A stretch of 64,000 nt of DNA from positions 120,251,415-120,315,414 of the forward strand of contig NC_089979.1 of the NCBI RefSeq assembly GCF_036417845.1, given 5' to 3'. Under the pieces are notes generated by a model. That model saw only the letters and a list, made by a program, of their open reading frames with translations. It did no database searches and was not told the origin of the DNA. Shown here one piece after another: positions 36,888 through 47,190 of the stretch. Source of the DNA: Apteryx mantelli. Lineage: Eukaryota; Chordata; Aves; Apterygiformes; Apterygidae. The position numbers were made by a program, and so were the translations under genes. Position 1 is the first letter of the stretch; every line of letters starts with the position of its first letter.

Positions 36888-37700
36888 GTGTGGGGCAGGG
36901 GGAGGCACCAGGGATGCACGTGTGGCTATGCACCATACAAACACATACTCTGCCGGACCATAGGGGAGGGCACCGGCCACTCCCCGGCTCCTGCCCCCTA
37001 CCCTGCCTGCTGCGGCACAGCTGTGCTGCCCCTCGGGCTGTCTTGGGGCTGCTGCAGTGAAGGTGTGGAGGGAGCAAGGGGAAAGGACCCTGGAGGTGGG
37101 ACAGCTCTGTCCCGTGTGGCACTGGGCCAGGCCACAGTGTGCCCCCTCCCTCTGTGGGGAGGCTGGGGCTCCTGCTCGTCCCATGGGTTTCCGTGCTTAC
37201 AGTGGTCCCAGCTGTTTCCATTCTCCCTGGCACACCAAGAGGAGCTGTTGCTGCTCTGCCTTCATCCTCTGGGCCGCGAGCAAAGGAGAGCGAGGCAGCA
37301 CCTGCCTCCTGAAGGTGCCTGGCTCGTCACCTCCTAAAAAACCCAAGATTTCACCTGCCCTGGGGTTTAGCCCCATGTCCCTAGGAGAGATTTGCTACCC
37401 TCTACCTGCCCCCAAGCAGGCAGCTACCTTGCACCGTCACAGCACAGTGCCGTGGCTTCCCGGCGTAGCCGGCCACACCGGGGCAGCCTGCAATGGGTGC
37501 CCTGCTATGTGCCGCCACACGGGCTCACGCCAGAGCACCAACTCGGCACCACGGGGTTTGCGGTGGCCAGAGGGTTGCAGCACTTCCCCGGGGCCCTCGG
37601 TAGCCTGTGCTGCTCAGGGGGTTAAATTTGGAGGGAAGGAGGGAGAAGGCAGCGGGAGCCAGGCCTCCCGAGGAATGTGGAGGCCCCCGGGCAGGCAGCC

Positions 37701-37716
37701 GGGGGGGGGGGGGGGG
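37701..37716. repeat. Poly-G tract (16 G)
   Basis: A run of 16 G in the GC-rich intergenic block. It can form G-quadruplex structure and is prone to length error in sequencing. Confidence 0.9.
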
Positions 37717-39300
37717 AAGGAACAACATCTCCAAACCCCGCGTTATGTTACGTTCCTGCAGAGCCTCTTAAAGGTAGAGGCCAACGTGCAGCCTCCCCAC
37801 CTTGGCAATGTCCCTTTCTGCTGCCCTGCACCGGCTGCGCTGTCTTCTGGAGGGTCTGGAACTTCCCATGGGGGGGGAGAAAAAAAAAAAGGTGGAAAAA
37901 ATCATCTGGTTTCTCTCTCTGCAGAAATGGGCCCACTTTTATGTCAGGGATGTACATTGCTTGCTTTAATACTACTGAGGCCTCATTCTTAATTACCCTA
38001 AAGCCCTTTGTATTATCCTCCCAATAGAAAACCCTTGACTGGTGTAGATAAATTATACATTTACTTAAGCCTCTTTACAAAGCCAGAGGGAGCATTTGTA
38101 ATTTCCCGGTGTGATTTACAGCCTGCACATCAGGCTGAGGGGGAGGATTAGTGGATGTTGTGGCACTGCCTTGCTAGATCGGAGAGGTACGCTTACTCCT
38201 ACAGCAACAGACAGCCAGGCTCCACCCTGCAAATGCTTCTGTGTTATAAATTGTCAACTCTGTTTATATTTTTGCACTGAGGCTTTTATTGCTTTCCCAC
38301 TAAAACACAGCACATACCTCAGGTATTTCCAAGTGACATGCACGGTCCAGATTCCCACAGGAAATGAGCTGCCTAAGGTATTTAGAGCCCCAGGTAGAAG
38401 AGATACAAGGCATCAGACCTGTAAGCGTCCATAAAGAAAATAACGGGAGACTTTTTAAGGGGGTCTAAGGCCAAAGACAATTTTGCCTTCAAACTCATGC
38501 AGTGTCTCAGGCCCTTGTCGCTGCAGCTGCCCCCTGACTGTTTTGCACTGCAGCGCCACAACCACGGCTGGCAGCGCAGACCTGAGCCAGCACCAGCAAA
38601 GGGGGAGCTGAAATCAGAGCCACGGATGGGGTGCCCTGACTGTAAACCTTCATTTTTGGTATTTAGGACCTGCAAGGATGCCTGCTTAAGCTAGCCAGGC
38701 TGCCCGTGCACTGCGAGCCCCTCCTATTTCCCCATACCTTTCCTCAGTGACTTTTGTTTGACTAAAGGACGTTTTTCAGAATCGAGCTGAAGAAGTCCAA
38801 GAGTGGCAGCTCCAGCACCTCCCGGGATGGCTCATCTCAGCGCCAAATCACCCGCACCGGGGAAAACCGCCACGCAGCCCAGGCGATGCCGGCCGCTTGG
38901 CCTCCCTGCGGTGCTGGCCGCAAATGGGTACCGCGAGTAACCACCAGCTGCTCTAGGATATCGGTCCATACGTTCTCATCCAGATGCCCCACAATCTGCT
39001 TTTTCCGTGACTGTGCTGTTGTAGTTTCTCAAAATCTCAGGGTATTTTCTCCCAGCAAGAAAATTCACTGGAGGGAGCCTTTCTCTATGTTTTCTCCAAA
39101 TCTGCGCAACGTGAGTCCAGAGCCGAGCATGGTGGAAAGCCGGACAAGTCCCCTCCTGCTGGTGTCCCCGGCTCGCGGGGCAGGTTGCTTCGCTGGGGCT
39201 GCACCTTGCTGGCCCCACGGGGCTGCAGGCGCCTCTCAGTAGGGCCTTGGGGTGGCTGGGGCCATGCAAGGGCGCTCAGATGTCCTCCAGGATAGCCGGG

Positions 39301-42300
39301 AAATTCCTCGGATTCCTGGCGAGGAAAGGGTCGCGTTTGTCCATTCATGGCTGAAACGCAACGTTTCTCTGATAGTCTCTAAAGCCCTCTCTGTTTTGCA
39401 GTGCTCTTTTTTCCCCCCCGCTGATGCCTGTATAGGTTTCCAGGGCACTTTATGCTGGTGTTTTGCTGCTTTGTGAGGAGGAGGAGATTTCAAGTGGCAG
39501 GCAGTTGCCATGGCGGTGAGGGGAAACATTTTCTGGCTCTTTTGATGTGATGAAAGGGAAAGGAAGAGACTTTTTTTTATTTACAGCGTTTCTGGACACG
39601 TCACCGTAGGCCGCACTCCCACGTGGTAGCAGGGTTTTCGGGGAGGCGTGAGGTGGCTGGGACGTGCCGGCAGTGAGCAGGGCTGAGAGCCGGCACTGAC
39701 TCGGAGAATGGGCTCTGCTCTCCTCTTCCTCACCTTGGCCGGTGCCGAAGGCAGCCCCGAAGCAGAACAGCCCAGCGTGGCTGGTTTTCAAAGGGACTGA
39801 GGTCCGAAGGTGTGAAGGTGCATTTAGGTACCTAACTCCCACCTCCAAACCTTCATACACCTGGCCATCTCATACCAGAGAGATTTTAAAGACATAGGTT
39901 TTGCCTCCTTCAGGTGAGCATGTACTATGACAGCAATCGTGGATCCCTTAATTCCTTTATAGGCATGGGCTGTAAAACACACAAGAACTATAAAAATTTG
40001 GGACCACATCTAATTGCAGCATAATGCTGTACAAGTCACTATGGTACAACTTCTCCATTCCAGTAGAAAGTTCAGGTTAATCATCTGTTTGCTTGGAAAT
40101 ATCCCTGGCCCAAACCTTGCAGAAAGAATAAATGCAAGCACAAAACTTCAAAGGTATTTTGCTGCCTAATATTCTTTAAAACCACTGTGAACTAAACACC
40201 AAAATGCCTTTGAATTGCTTGGCTATGATTCCTGTTGGAAGGCACTTGCAATCACAGTATGTACTCATGCGTGCAGAGCCTGGAACGAGGCCAAATGTAG
40301 CTTTACAGTTAAGTATCTGAAGGTCTTCAGCAGTATTTTCCATGTTGTCTGTGCATGTATTGTTCTTCACACAGCTGATTTTATCCTTTGGCATAGGAAG
40401 GAAATGTACTTTACATAGCTGGTGAAGGTCAGCAGTGTCAGAGCATAAATTCAGCAAGAAGGCTGCTTCCCCCAGAGGTGGAGAGATCCTGTAGGTCCAA
40501 TTGTAAATCAATTTACAGATGTTAGATTACAGATAAAAAGTAACGGCAGAAAATGTATGTATGACCCTTAAAAAAGAAAGTCTGAAAAGGCAATGATCTG
40601 AGCAAAGTTACAGATTCTTCCTTGTTTTGTTTTTGAAAGCTGAAAATAGATACTTCTATTCCAAAATATTTCTGTTCCACCACCACGTTTGTTTCCTAGA
40701 GATCTGAAGAACTTCATCTTGGTATGTTTGCAGAAAAAAAAACAATAGACATTAGTTGAGTCTCTGGTACTCTGGATAGGAGCTTGCCTTGATTAACTTT
40801 ACATCCTTTGGTGAGGAGAAGGGAAGAAGGTACGAGAGTGAGGTGTAACTTCCTTTTTGACGGCTCTTTGTCCTGCTTCTATTGCAGATTCCTCCCATGG
40901 GTGAAGCAGTGGGATTCATGCTTCTACCCTTATTTACCTGTTCTAGTTCCTTTTTGCAATTCTCTCAGTACATACATATATGGATCAATGAATCAGTTGT
41001 TTGGTACCACCTTTGTGTAGTCTTAATTTTAACATTTGACTCTTCTCATTTTGAATGAAAGCAGTACAGCTTTCACATACTCCCACTCCATGTAATACCC
41101 ACGTTACTGCTGGCGCTTGTTTTTAGCAGAGACCTTTAAGATTACCGCTAACTTGATTTCCAAAAGCACTTTGAAGCCAGTGGGACTTCCTGGGAGCAGG
41201 AAGGAAAAAGTACCAAACTCCTAAACTGTTTGCTTTGATTGATCAGCTCTGGAACTTGGAAATTTGCAGCTTTGCACTCGGAAATTCCTGAATCTCATGG
41301 TAAAATGTTTTTGACAGTCTCATCCAAGTCTTGTGTCTGTCCTTGTTCCCTGACCACAGAGATCACAGTTAGGAATTGCCTTTCTGAGCCCAACAGTGGA
41401 AAGACAAATTCAGCAAGCTCTTTTGGGGGAAGCTGCTTTGAGAATCTGTGAAATTATCCTGACTCTCAGTTACTGGATTATTTAAATCTCCTTTCCCAGC
41501 CCAGTCCCGAGGACAAGAGGAATTTACCATCACAAAGCGATTCAGACTCCATGCAAAGCCTGGGCTGAGGGACGGTGCCACGTGCCAGACTGAGCAACTC
41601 TGGGCTCACGTTTCCAGTCCTTTTAGGTCCCTGCTCCCGATGGAAACAAACACTGCCCTGAGAGACATCTTCTTGGTTGTGTTTGAAAATATTCATTCGC
41701 TGAAGCCAAATAAGGGAAACAAACCAAACACTGCTCTTTGTTCAAGGTTTCTCTACCATGAAGGGTGAGAGATGTTGCAGGTTCCCGCGCCCGCCCTAAC
41801 AATCTCTTTGCACGAACTGTTGCCTCTGCTGCTTGTGGGAAACGCAGGGTGGTCCACGCCGGGTGGTCGCATGGCTCCTCTCTGCATCGGGCAATCCCCA
41901 TTTTCAAAATTTGCATTGCCTTGGCCCTTTAAAAGGAAGCTGGTTAGATCCTGAAACTCGGTTTAGGTTTTCCATCTTAACATGAGGAAAAACTTTTTCA
42001 CTGTGAGGGTGACAGAGCACTGGCACAGGTTGCCCCGAGAGGTGGTGGAGTCTCCTTCTCTGGAGATATTCAAAATGCGCCTGGATGCAATCCTGTGCAA
42101 TGTGCTCTAGGTGACCCTGCTTGAGCAGGGGAGTTGGACTAGATGATCTCCAGAGGTCCCTTCCAACCTCAGCGATTCTGTGATTCTGTGATTTAGCTGC
42201 CCTAATTGAGCTTAACCTCAGGCTCAGTGGATTTGACTAAGTCCCTCAAAAGAGTTACTTTCATACGTAGTTGCGGGCTCAAGCCTGCATCTGCCTGGTG

Positions 42301-44939
42301 CTAACTCATGTGTCCGAAGTGCGCAGGAGGAAACCCCCTGGCCAGCCGGCTAGCTGGCAAGTGTGCGCAGAAAGCAAACGCCCACGTCCGAGTCGCCCCT
42401 GGTACCAGGAGCCCCCTGCTTGCCAGGGCGGCTCTGCATGACCTAGAGGTGAAATTGCATCCGAGCTGCTCTCCCATCCCTGGGGAGGAGGAAGAGTCAT
42501 TTGCTGTTAGGCAATGTGAAACGTGTGATTTCCACCTGCCCGACCCGCCCTGTCCAGCTAGGGTCAAAACGCAAGGGTGGCCCTCTCCATCGTGGCCAAA
42601 AAGGCCCCTGTCGCACACAGCTGCTAGAGGGAACGTGGCCAAAGCACAATGCAGCCTTTAGCAGAGATGATAAGAATAAAGGATTAGACCAGGCCACATA
42701 TTCATGTCTTTTTTTTTCCCTGACATATTCATGAGCCTTTCTGGTAAGGCAGTTTTCCCCTGTTCCTCGTCAGCTATTATATCTGACAAAACTGCACCCC
42801 GTGAAAAACACCGCTCTCAAGAGATCCGGTTACTCGTTCTTTCAATGCTTAGTGACAGATTTTATCAGCTCACATTTTTGGTGCTATCTTTTCCAGAAGG
42901 GAACATAACATTGGAAGGCACCTTTTGCTTTACTGAATCCAGTCCCTTGCTCTACTTTTCTTCAGGAGACAGGCAACTATTTTTTTCCCCTTTTGGGCTT
43001 TGAAGTGATATCCTCCTGCACATGCCCACCGACAGGGAGGGGAAGGGGAGCAGGGAGCTCTGTGGTTTGCAGGACGGATGTCCAGGTATGAGCGAAATGT
43101 CTCCTGAGCTGTCACAGCTTGCATGAAGTGGGATTTAGTCTCGAGACACCCAGATTCTTCAAAAGCAAAGCAAGGCTTGTTCAGCTCGGCCTCGGTAAGC
43201 CCCGTGCTTCCTTCCCTCACCCACCCCCAAGGAGAACAAGTTTTAAAAAGGTTTGATAGATGGGATTATTTTCCCTATCTGAAAACACCGGCTTTATAAA
43301 TCACTTTAAAACTCGGCAGGCCCCAAAGTTCACACGTTGAGTAACTTAGAGCACGCTGGTACTTACAGGCTTGCGGCAACCCCTTCTGCGGGCCCAAACC
43401 AGCCGCCCCCTAGGATCAGTGGGGATACACTGCATTTCAGTCGCATATCGGACTGCCGAACCCACCAAGCCCCAGCATTCTGCCTCAGCACTGTAATCCT
43501 CCTGAGAAACAAGAAAATCTCTTATCTAATACATTTTATGATTGAATTAACTTCTGCAAGTCTAAAGGTTATCAGAGCTCGAACTCAAGCATCTGGCTGC
43601 CATAGAAATAACATCTAACTCTTGTATGGAGCCTATGAATTCTCGTACAAAAGATATGCACCTTTTGCAAGGGTTTATAATGCTGCAATTTTTAAACACA
43701 TCAGGCTGAAACTTGCTGGAACAGTTGTACTATTTTAGATCTGGCAAACTGTCTCAGTTGCTAAGCAGTGTTTCTGTAAGGGAACTGTTAAAATAGGGAG
43801 GGCATTTTTTATTTCTGACACCTTTTGGTCACAGCCCAATTCATGATTATTAAAGGAAACAAATTTGCACATTCCTCAACATCTGGCTGTATCTCCTTGG
43901 TCCTGAGGGAGAATAATAAAAAAAAAAATCCTGAGAACACATGCTGGGGCCTGTGTGATCAGTTCTATCAGTTGATTTAGTAAAAGGCACTGTAGCTCCC
44001 TACTGATGTTGCCTCTCTCTGGAGTCCTACAGAGACCCCATAAAATAGTTTTCAGAAACGCAGACATTTCTGCCTTGCAGCACTGCATGACTGGACACCC
44101 TGGCAGGTTTTGCAGGGGAGCTTGGTTGGTTTTTCACACATTCAGGATCGGTCAGTATCTCAGCACCCTCCATGCGTGCAGAAATCCAGGCGGCTTAGCC
44201 TGCGTTCACATAGCCTACAACTTCCACACCAAGAACATAAACTATTTCCCTAACAGCTGAGACCCCCACTTTATCATTTCTGGTACAGAACTAGGGGAAG
44301 GTGATTACTCGGAGAAACGTGGTGTAAGAATAATAACATACCTCAACAGCTGGGCAGTGCTGTTCAGAGGAGACAAAGGAAACCCCGTCCTCACTCCTTC
44401 AAGAGGTCTTGAGTCACAAGAGCCAGCTCCTGCCTTTTTAGCAAATTATGACTTTTGCAGTCGTAACATTATCTAGGTTCTTCTTAAATCCAGCTGTGCT
44501 ATTTGACTGTATGCACACACCGCCACTACTGAAACAAACATGCTGTTTGCACGCTGGGTGTATCTGAATCTGTATGCATGGACGTGTGTTTATTTTATAG
44601 TATCTTCTATTATTTTTACACGTACCTGCTGTTGATTTTCACCAAGTACCTGCTCACTGCAGCTTATGGGATTACATAAAAAGCGTAGCTGACCGCTCCC
44701 CCACTCTCTCCAGTGCTTGTTTTGCCACCAGCCCCCTCTGTCCCCTCTCAAAATTACTTATTGTCCTTTATATAATTCCTGCCGTCTATCCCTCACAGCA
44801 GTGTCCTGGCAATGTTGAGGCCTCCACAAACAATGCCCTATAATAATAGTTTTAGACTATGATTAGAAAGCAAATAACATATATCATCAATCTTGGGAAA
44901 CGAGCATTAACTTCAAACACGATTCTATTTCATGGAATT
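39301..44939. other. Intergenic DNA upstream of LIMD1
   Basis: Contains the CR1 3' fragment (41968-42193). No coding gene was recognised. Mixed composition with several AT-rich islands (near 42.65-42.75, 43.80-43.87 and 44.74-44.90 kb) that could be regulatory, though nothing in one sequence can prove it. Confidence 0.6.
41968..42193 (+). mobile_element. Short CR1 3'-end fragment in intergenic DNA
   Basis: About 225 bp match the terminal coding and 3' UTR of the 24.4-kb CR1 almost word for word, from near 'aacatgaggaaaaact' (about 41980) to 'ctccagaggtcccttccaac'. The fragment ends in two GATTCTGTG octamers at about 42174-42191. It is a typical severely 5'-truncated CR1 insertion. It lies between LARS2 and LIMD1 and has the same orientation as both genes. 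Confidence 0.93.
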
Positions 44940-44954
44940 CCCCCCCCCCCCCCC
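44940..44954. repeat. Poly-C tract (15 C)
   Basis: The run sits at the upstream edge of the LIMD1 CpG island, just where base composition changes from AT-rich to GC-rich. Confidence 0.9.
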
Positions 44955-45254
44955 TTAACGCTGTGGGGCTAGAAACGCGTTTTTCCGCAGCATCGCTTTG
45001 CAGAGGTCCCGCAGCCCGCCTAACGCCGGCTAGCTCTTGTCCGCCCCGTTTCGCCCAAACTCAGCACCGGGGGCTGCTCCGGGGGGGCTCGGGCCCCTCT
45101 GCCCGCCGCGGAGCCGGCCCGCTGCGGGCCGCCCCAACGGCCGCCCCAACGGCCGCCCCGCGCCGTGCAGCGCCTCCCGGCGGGCCGCCACCGCCACCAC
45201 GTTGCAGAGCGGCGGGGCCGCCGCCGGACTCCGCCCCCGCCTCCGCTCCCGGCC

Positions 45255-45280
45255 CCGCCGCCGCCGCCGCCGCCGCCGCC
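45255..45280. repeat. (CCG)n trinucleotide repeat in LIMD1 CpG island
   Basis: About 8.7 perfect CCG units lie upstream of the LIMD1 coding start. Repeats of this type are common in CpG-island 5' UTRs. Confidence 0.92.
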
Positions 45281-45296
45281 TGGGACGGCCCAGCCA

Positions 45297-45365
45297 GGCA
45301 CGGCACGGCGCGGCACGGCGCGGCACGGCGCGGCGCGGCGCGGCGCGGAGCGGAGCGGAGCGGGG
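45297..45365. repeat. GC minisatellite (CGGCACGGCG)n, (CGGCG)n, (CGGAG)n
   Basis: Three exact 10-mers at 45301-45330 run into CGGCG units and then CGGAG units. The array lies upstream of the LIMD1 start, either in the promoter or in the 5' UTR. Confidence 0.9.
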
Positions 45366-45398
45366 CATCCCGCCGCTGAGCACCGCCCGGTGAGTCCG

Positions 45399-45432
45399 CC
45401 CCGGCCCCGGCCCCGGCCCCGGCCCCGGCCCC
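45399..45432. repeat. (CCCCGG)5.7 hexanucleotide repeat
   Basis: Five full CCCCGG units plus CCCC. On the opposite strand this reads GGGGCC-type and can form G-quadruplexes. It starts 9 bp after a strong candidate splice donor at 45390. Confidence 0.93.
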
Positions 45433-45795
45433 GCGCAGGGCCCCGGCGGCGCTGCCGGCGCGGGCAGGGGGTGCCCGGCCCCGGCCCGGCCCGGCCCGGC
45501 CCGGCCGCCGGTTGCCGTGTCTGCCCGCTGCAGCGCCACGTGCGGAGCCGCCTGCGCCGGGCGAGGGGAGAGGGAACTTCCCGGCGCCGCTGCCGCCGCT
45601 CGTGCTCCCGGCCCCGATGGCGCACAGCGGCCGCTGTTTTCTCTTGCTCTAATTTTGATTTTGTTTTGTTTTTTTCCTTTGGCGCGTCTTTTTCTCCCGG
45701 CGCCCCCTCGCCGAGGAGCCTGCGGGGATGCTGTGGTGGGCTTGAGCACCTCGCCGGGCGGCACCCTGGATTTCGGGTGAGGCAGGGAGGCACGC

Positions 45796-45966
45796 ATGAC
45801 CTGGCAGCGATGGATAAATATGACGACCTGGGCCTGGAGGCCAGTAAGTTCATTGAAGACCTCAACATGTACGAAGCCTCCAAAGACGGTCTCTTTCGGG
45901 TGGACAGAGCCCCCGGCAACAACCCTGAGTTTGAGGAGACCAGGAGGGTTTTTGCTACTAAAATGA
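45796..45966 (+). other. Upstream ORF overlapping the LIMD1 start (56 codons)
   Basis: An ATG at 45796, 14 bp before the LIMD1 ATG and in the +1 frame relative to it, opens a frame that runs to TGA at 45964-45966. Its context is weak (C at -3, A at +4). Any scanning ribosome using it would bypass the LIMD1 start, so leaky scanning would be needed. Whether it is translated is unknown. Confidence 0.5.
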
Positions 45967-47190
45967 CCAAAATCCACCTCCAGCAGCAGCAGCAGCAAGA
46001 GGAGCTGCTGATGGCTGCCTCGGGCTCCCTCAACGGCAGCGCCAGTTTTGGTGTCCCACGGCCAAGTGTGCCAGGGCCCTGGGGTGAGCCGCAGGGTGGC
46101 CGGGCCCAGGCAGGTGGCAGCGTGGCCAAGCCGCCCCTGGCCTGCACTGCGGCCGGCCCTGCTGGCCTCCCGCACTCCTTGGCTTTCCCTGGCCAGCCCC
46201 CAAACCCGGCCGGGTACGGCTGCGGGGATAGCATCCTGGGGGCACACGGATGCCACGGGGCCACCCCCAGGCCCTTCCCGCCTGCCGCCCTCGGGTGCTG
46301 CCTTGCCCCAGGGGGCCCAGCCACGCTCCAGAGCTGGGATGGGGATCTGGATGGGTTTGCCATGCCCAGACCTGCTGCAGGGAATTGGCGGCCAAACATC
46401 CATCCTGGCAATCAGCTGCCTCGAAGTCCCACAAAAGCCCATGGCGAGCCTCAGCTGCACCAGCACTGGTCTTCGGAGGGTGGCCGCAGGAGCTGGGAAA
46501 ACGGGAGCGAGGGCCAGAGGAGCAGCCAGGGCCATGAGCACAAACCAGCAGGGCAGCGGTCCTCCTCCTTCTCGCAAGCGCAGAGCCTCCCGGCCTCCTC
46601 CACTGGGTTTGAGGAGGGAGTGCAAGCGGGTCTCTCGCAGCAGCGGTCGTCATCCTTCTCAGCCCCATCCACACCGCCTGCCCCGGGGTTTTCGGGCCTC
46701 TCCGACTCACATGGTCTGAGTGCTGGAGTGGATATCCCAGCCACAGACAAAACCAGGGATGGCGGCCAGCGGTGGTACCACGACAGTCCTCCATCCTTCT
46801 CTCCCGGCTCAGCTCCGGCACCCGTGCCCCTGAGCGTGGACTGTCAGCAAGCCAGCGCTTGTCCCAGTGCTGCCAGCCACTTCGTCACTCATGGGCAGAA
46901 TCACAGGCCCAACAGCAGCGGTGCAAACCCTGAGCAGAGTACCTCCAACGCGGCTTCACATGGCCCGATGACTTCAGATGCTCCCAAGCCACCTTTCAGA
47001 GAGGGTCTAAGTGCTCTGCAGTCCGCCTCTGGACACCAGGAAAACTCCGGGGCGACAAAAGTAAAATTACCTTGCCAGACCCTCCTTCCACCACAGGAGC
47101 AAGGGCCATCTGCTGCTGAATTAAAATTAGAAGCACTCACCCAGCGTCTGGAGCAGGAGATGGATGCTTGTCCAAAGGCTGATTACTTTG
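45810..47190 (+). CDS. LIMD1: LIMD1 first coding exon (unstructured N-terminal region)
   Basis: The start is the ATG at 45810 because the protein then begins exactly like LIMD1. Its context is good (G at -3, G at +4). The donor is TTTG|GTAAGT at 47191. The exon encodes 460 residues plus one base. Residues 1-56 are the conserved N-terminal block, and 58-63 are six Gln (five CAG and one CAA). About 64-430 are Pro/Ser/Gly-rich and look disordered, with QRSSSFS appearing twice (Arg 250 and Arg 279). Residues 434-460 are the conserved pre-LIM helix ending DYF. The frame stays open upstream to 45165, but that part is repeat-derived (Pro/Arg/Ala-rich) and unlike LIMD1. Confidence 0.95.

Larger units (their letters stand above)
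36351..39300. other. GC-rich intergenic block
   Basis: Markedly more GC-rich than its flanks, with the 2 x 49-bp duplication, a poly-G tract and CpG-rich pieces near 38.8-39.2 kb. Long open frames on both strands follow from the composition. A stretch near 37.92-38.13 kb is AT-rich and contains a TTAATTA core at 37989-37995. No known gene was recognised. Confidence 0.6.
44980..45809 (+). promoter_or_regulatory. LIMD1: LIMD1 CpG-island promoter and 5' leader
   Basis: Composition changes abruptly after 44960 to very GC- and CpG-rich sequence that runs into the LIMD1 first exon. It contains GC boxes (CCGCCC near 45231 and 45385), CCG and CCCCGG repeats and no TATA box that I can see. A CACGTG E-box lies at 45537-45542. 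A strong donor-like CCG|GTGAGT at 45390 suggests a possible 5' UTR intron. The transcription start cannot be placed from sequence. TATA-less CpG-island initiation, usually dispersed, is expected for a gene of this type. Confidence 0.8.

Noticed and set aside
36765..37340. Several overlapping open frames on both strands in the GC-rich block
   Set aside because: They mirror one another across the perfect 49-bp duplication and high GC content, and none has a recognisable domain.
45020..46625. Long minus-strand open frames (463 and 531 codons) opposite LIMD1 exon 1
   Set aside because: They are the antisense of a GC-rich coding exon and CpG island, have repeat-like Pro/Gly/Arg composition, and no family is recognised.
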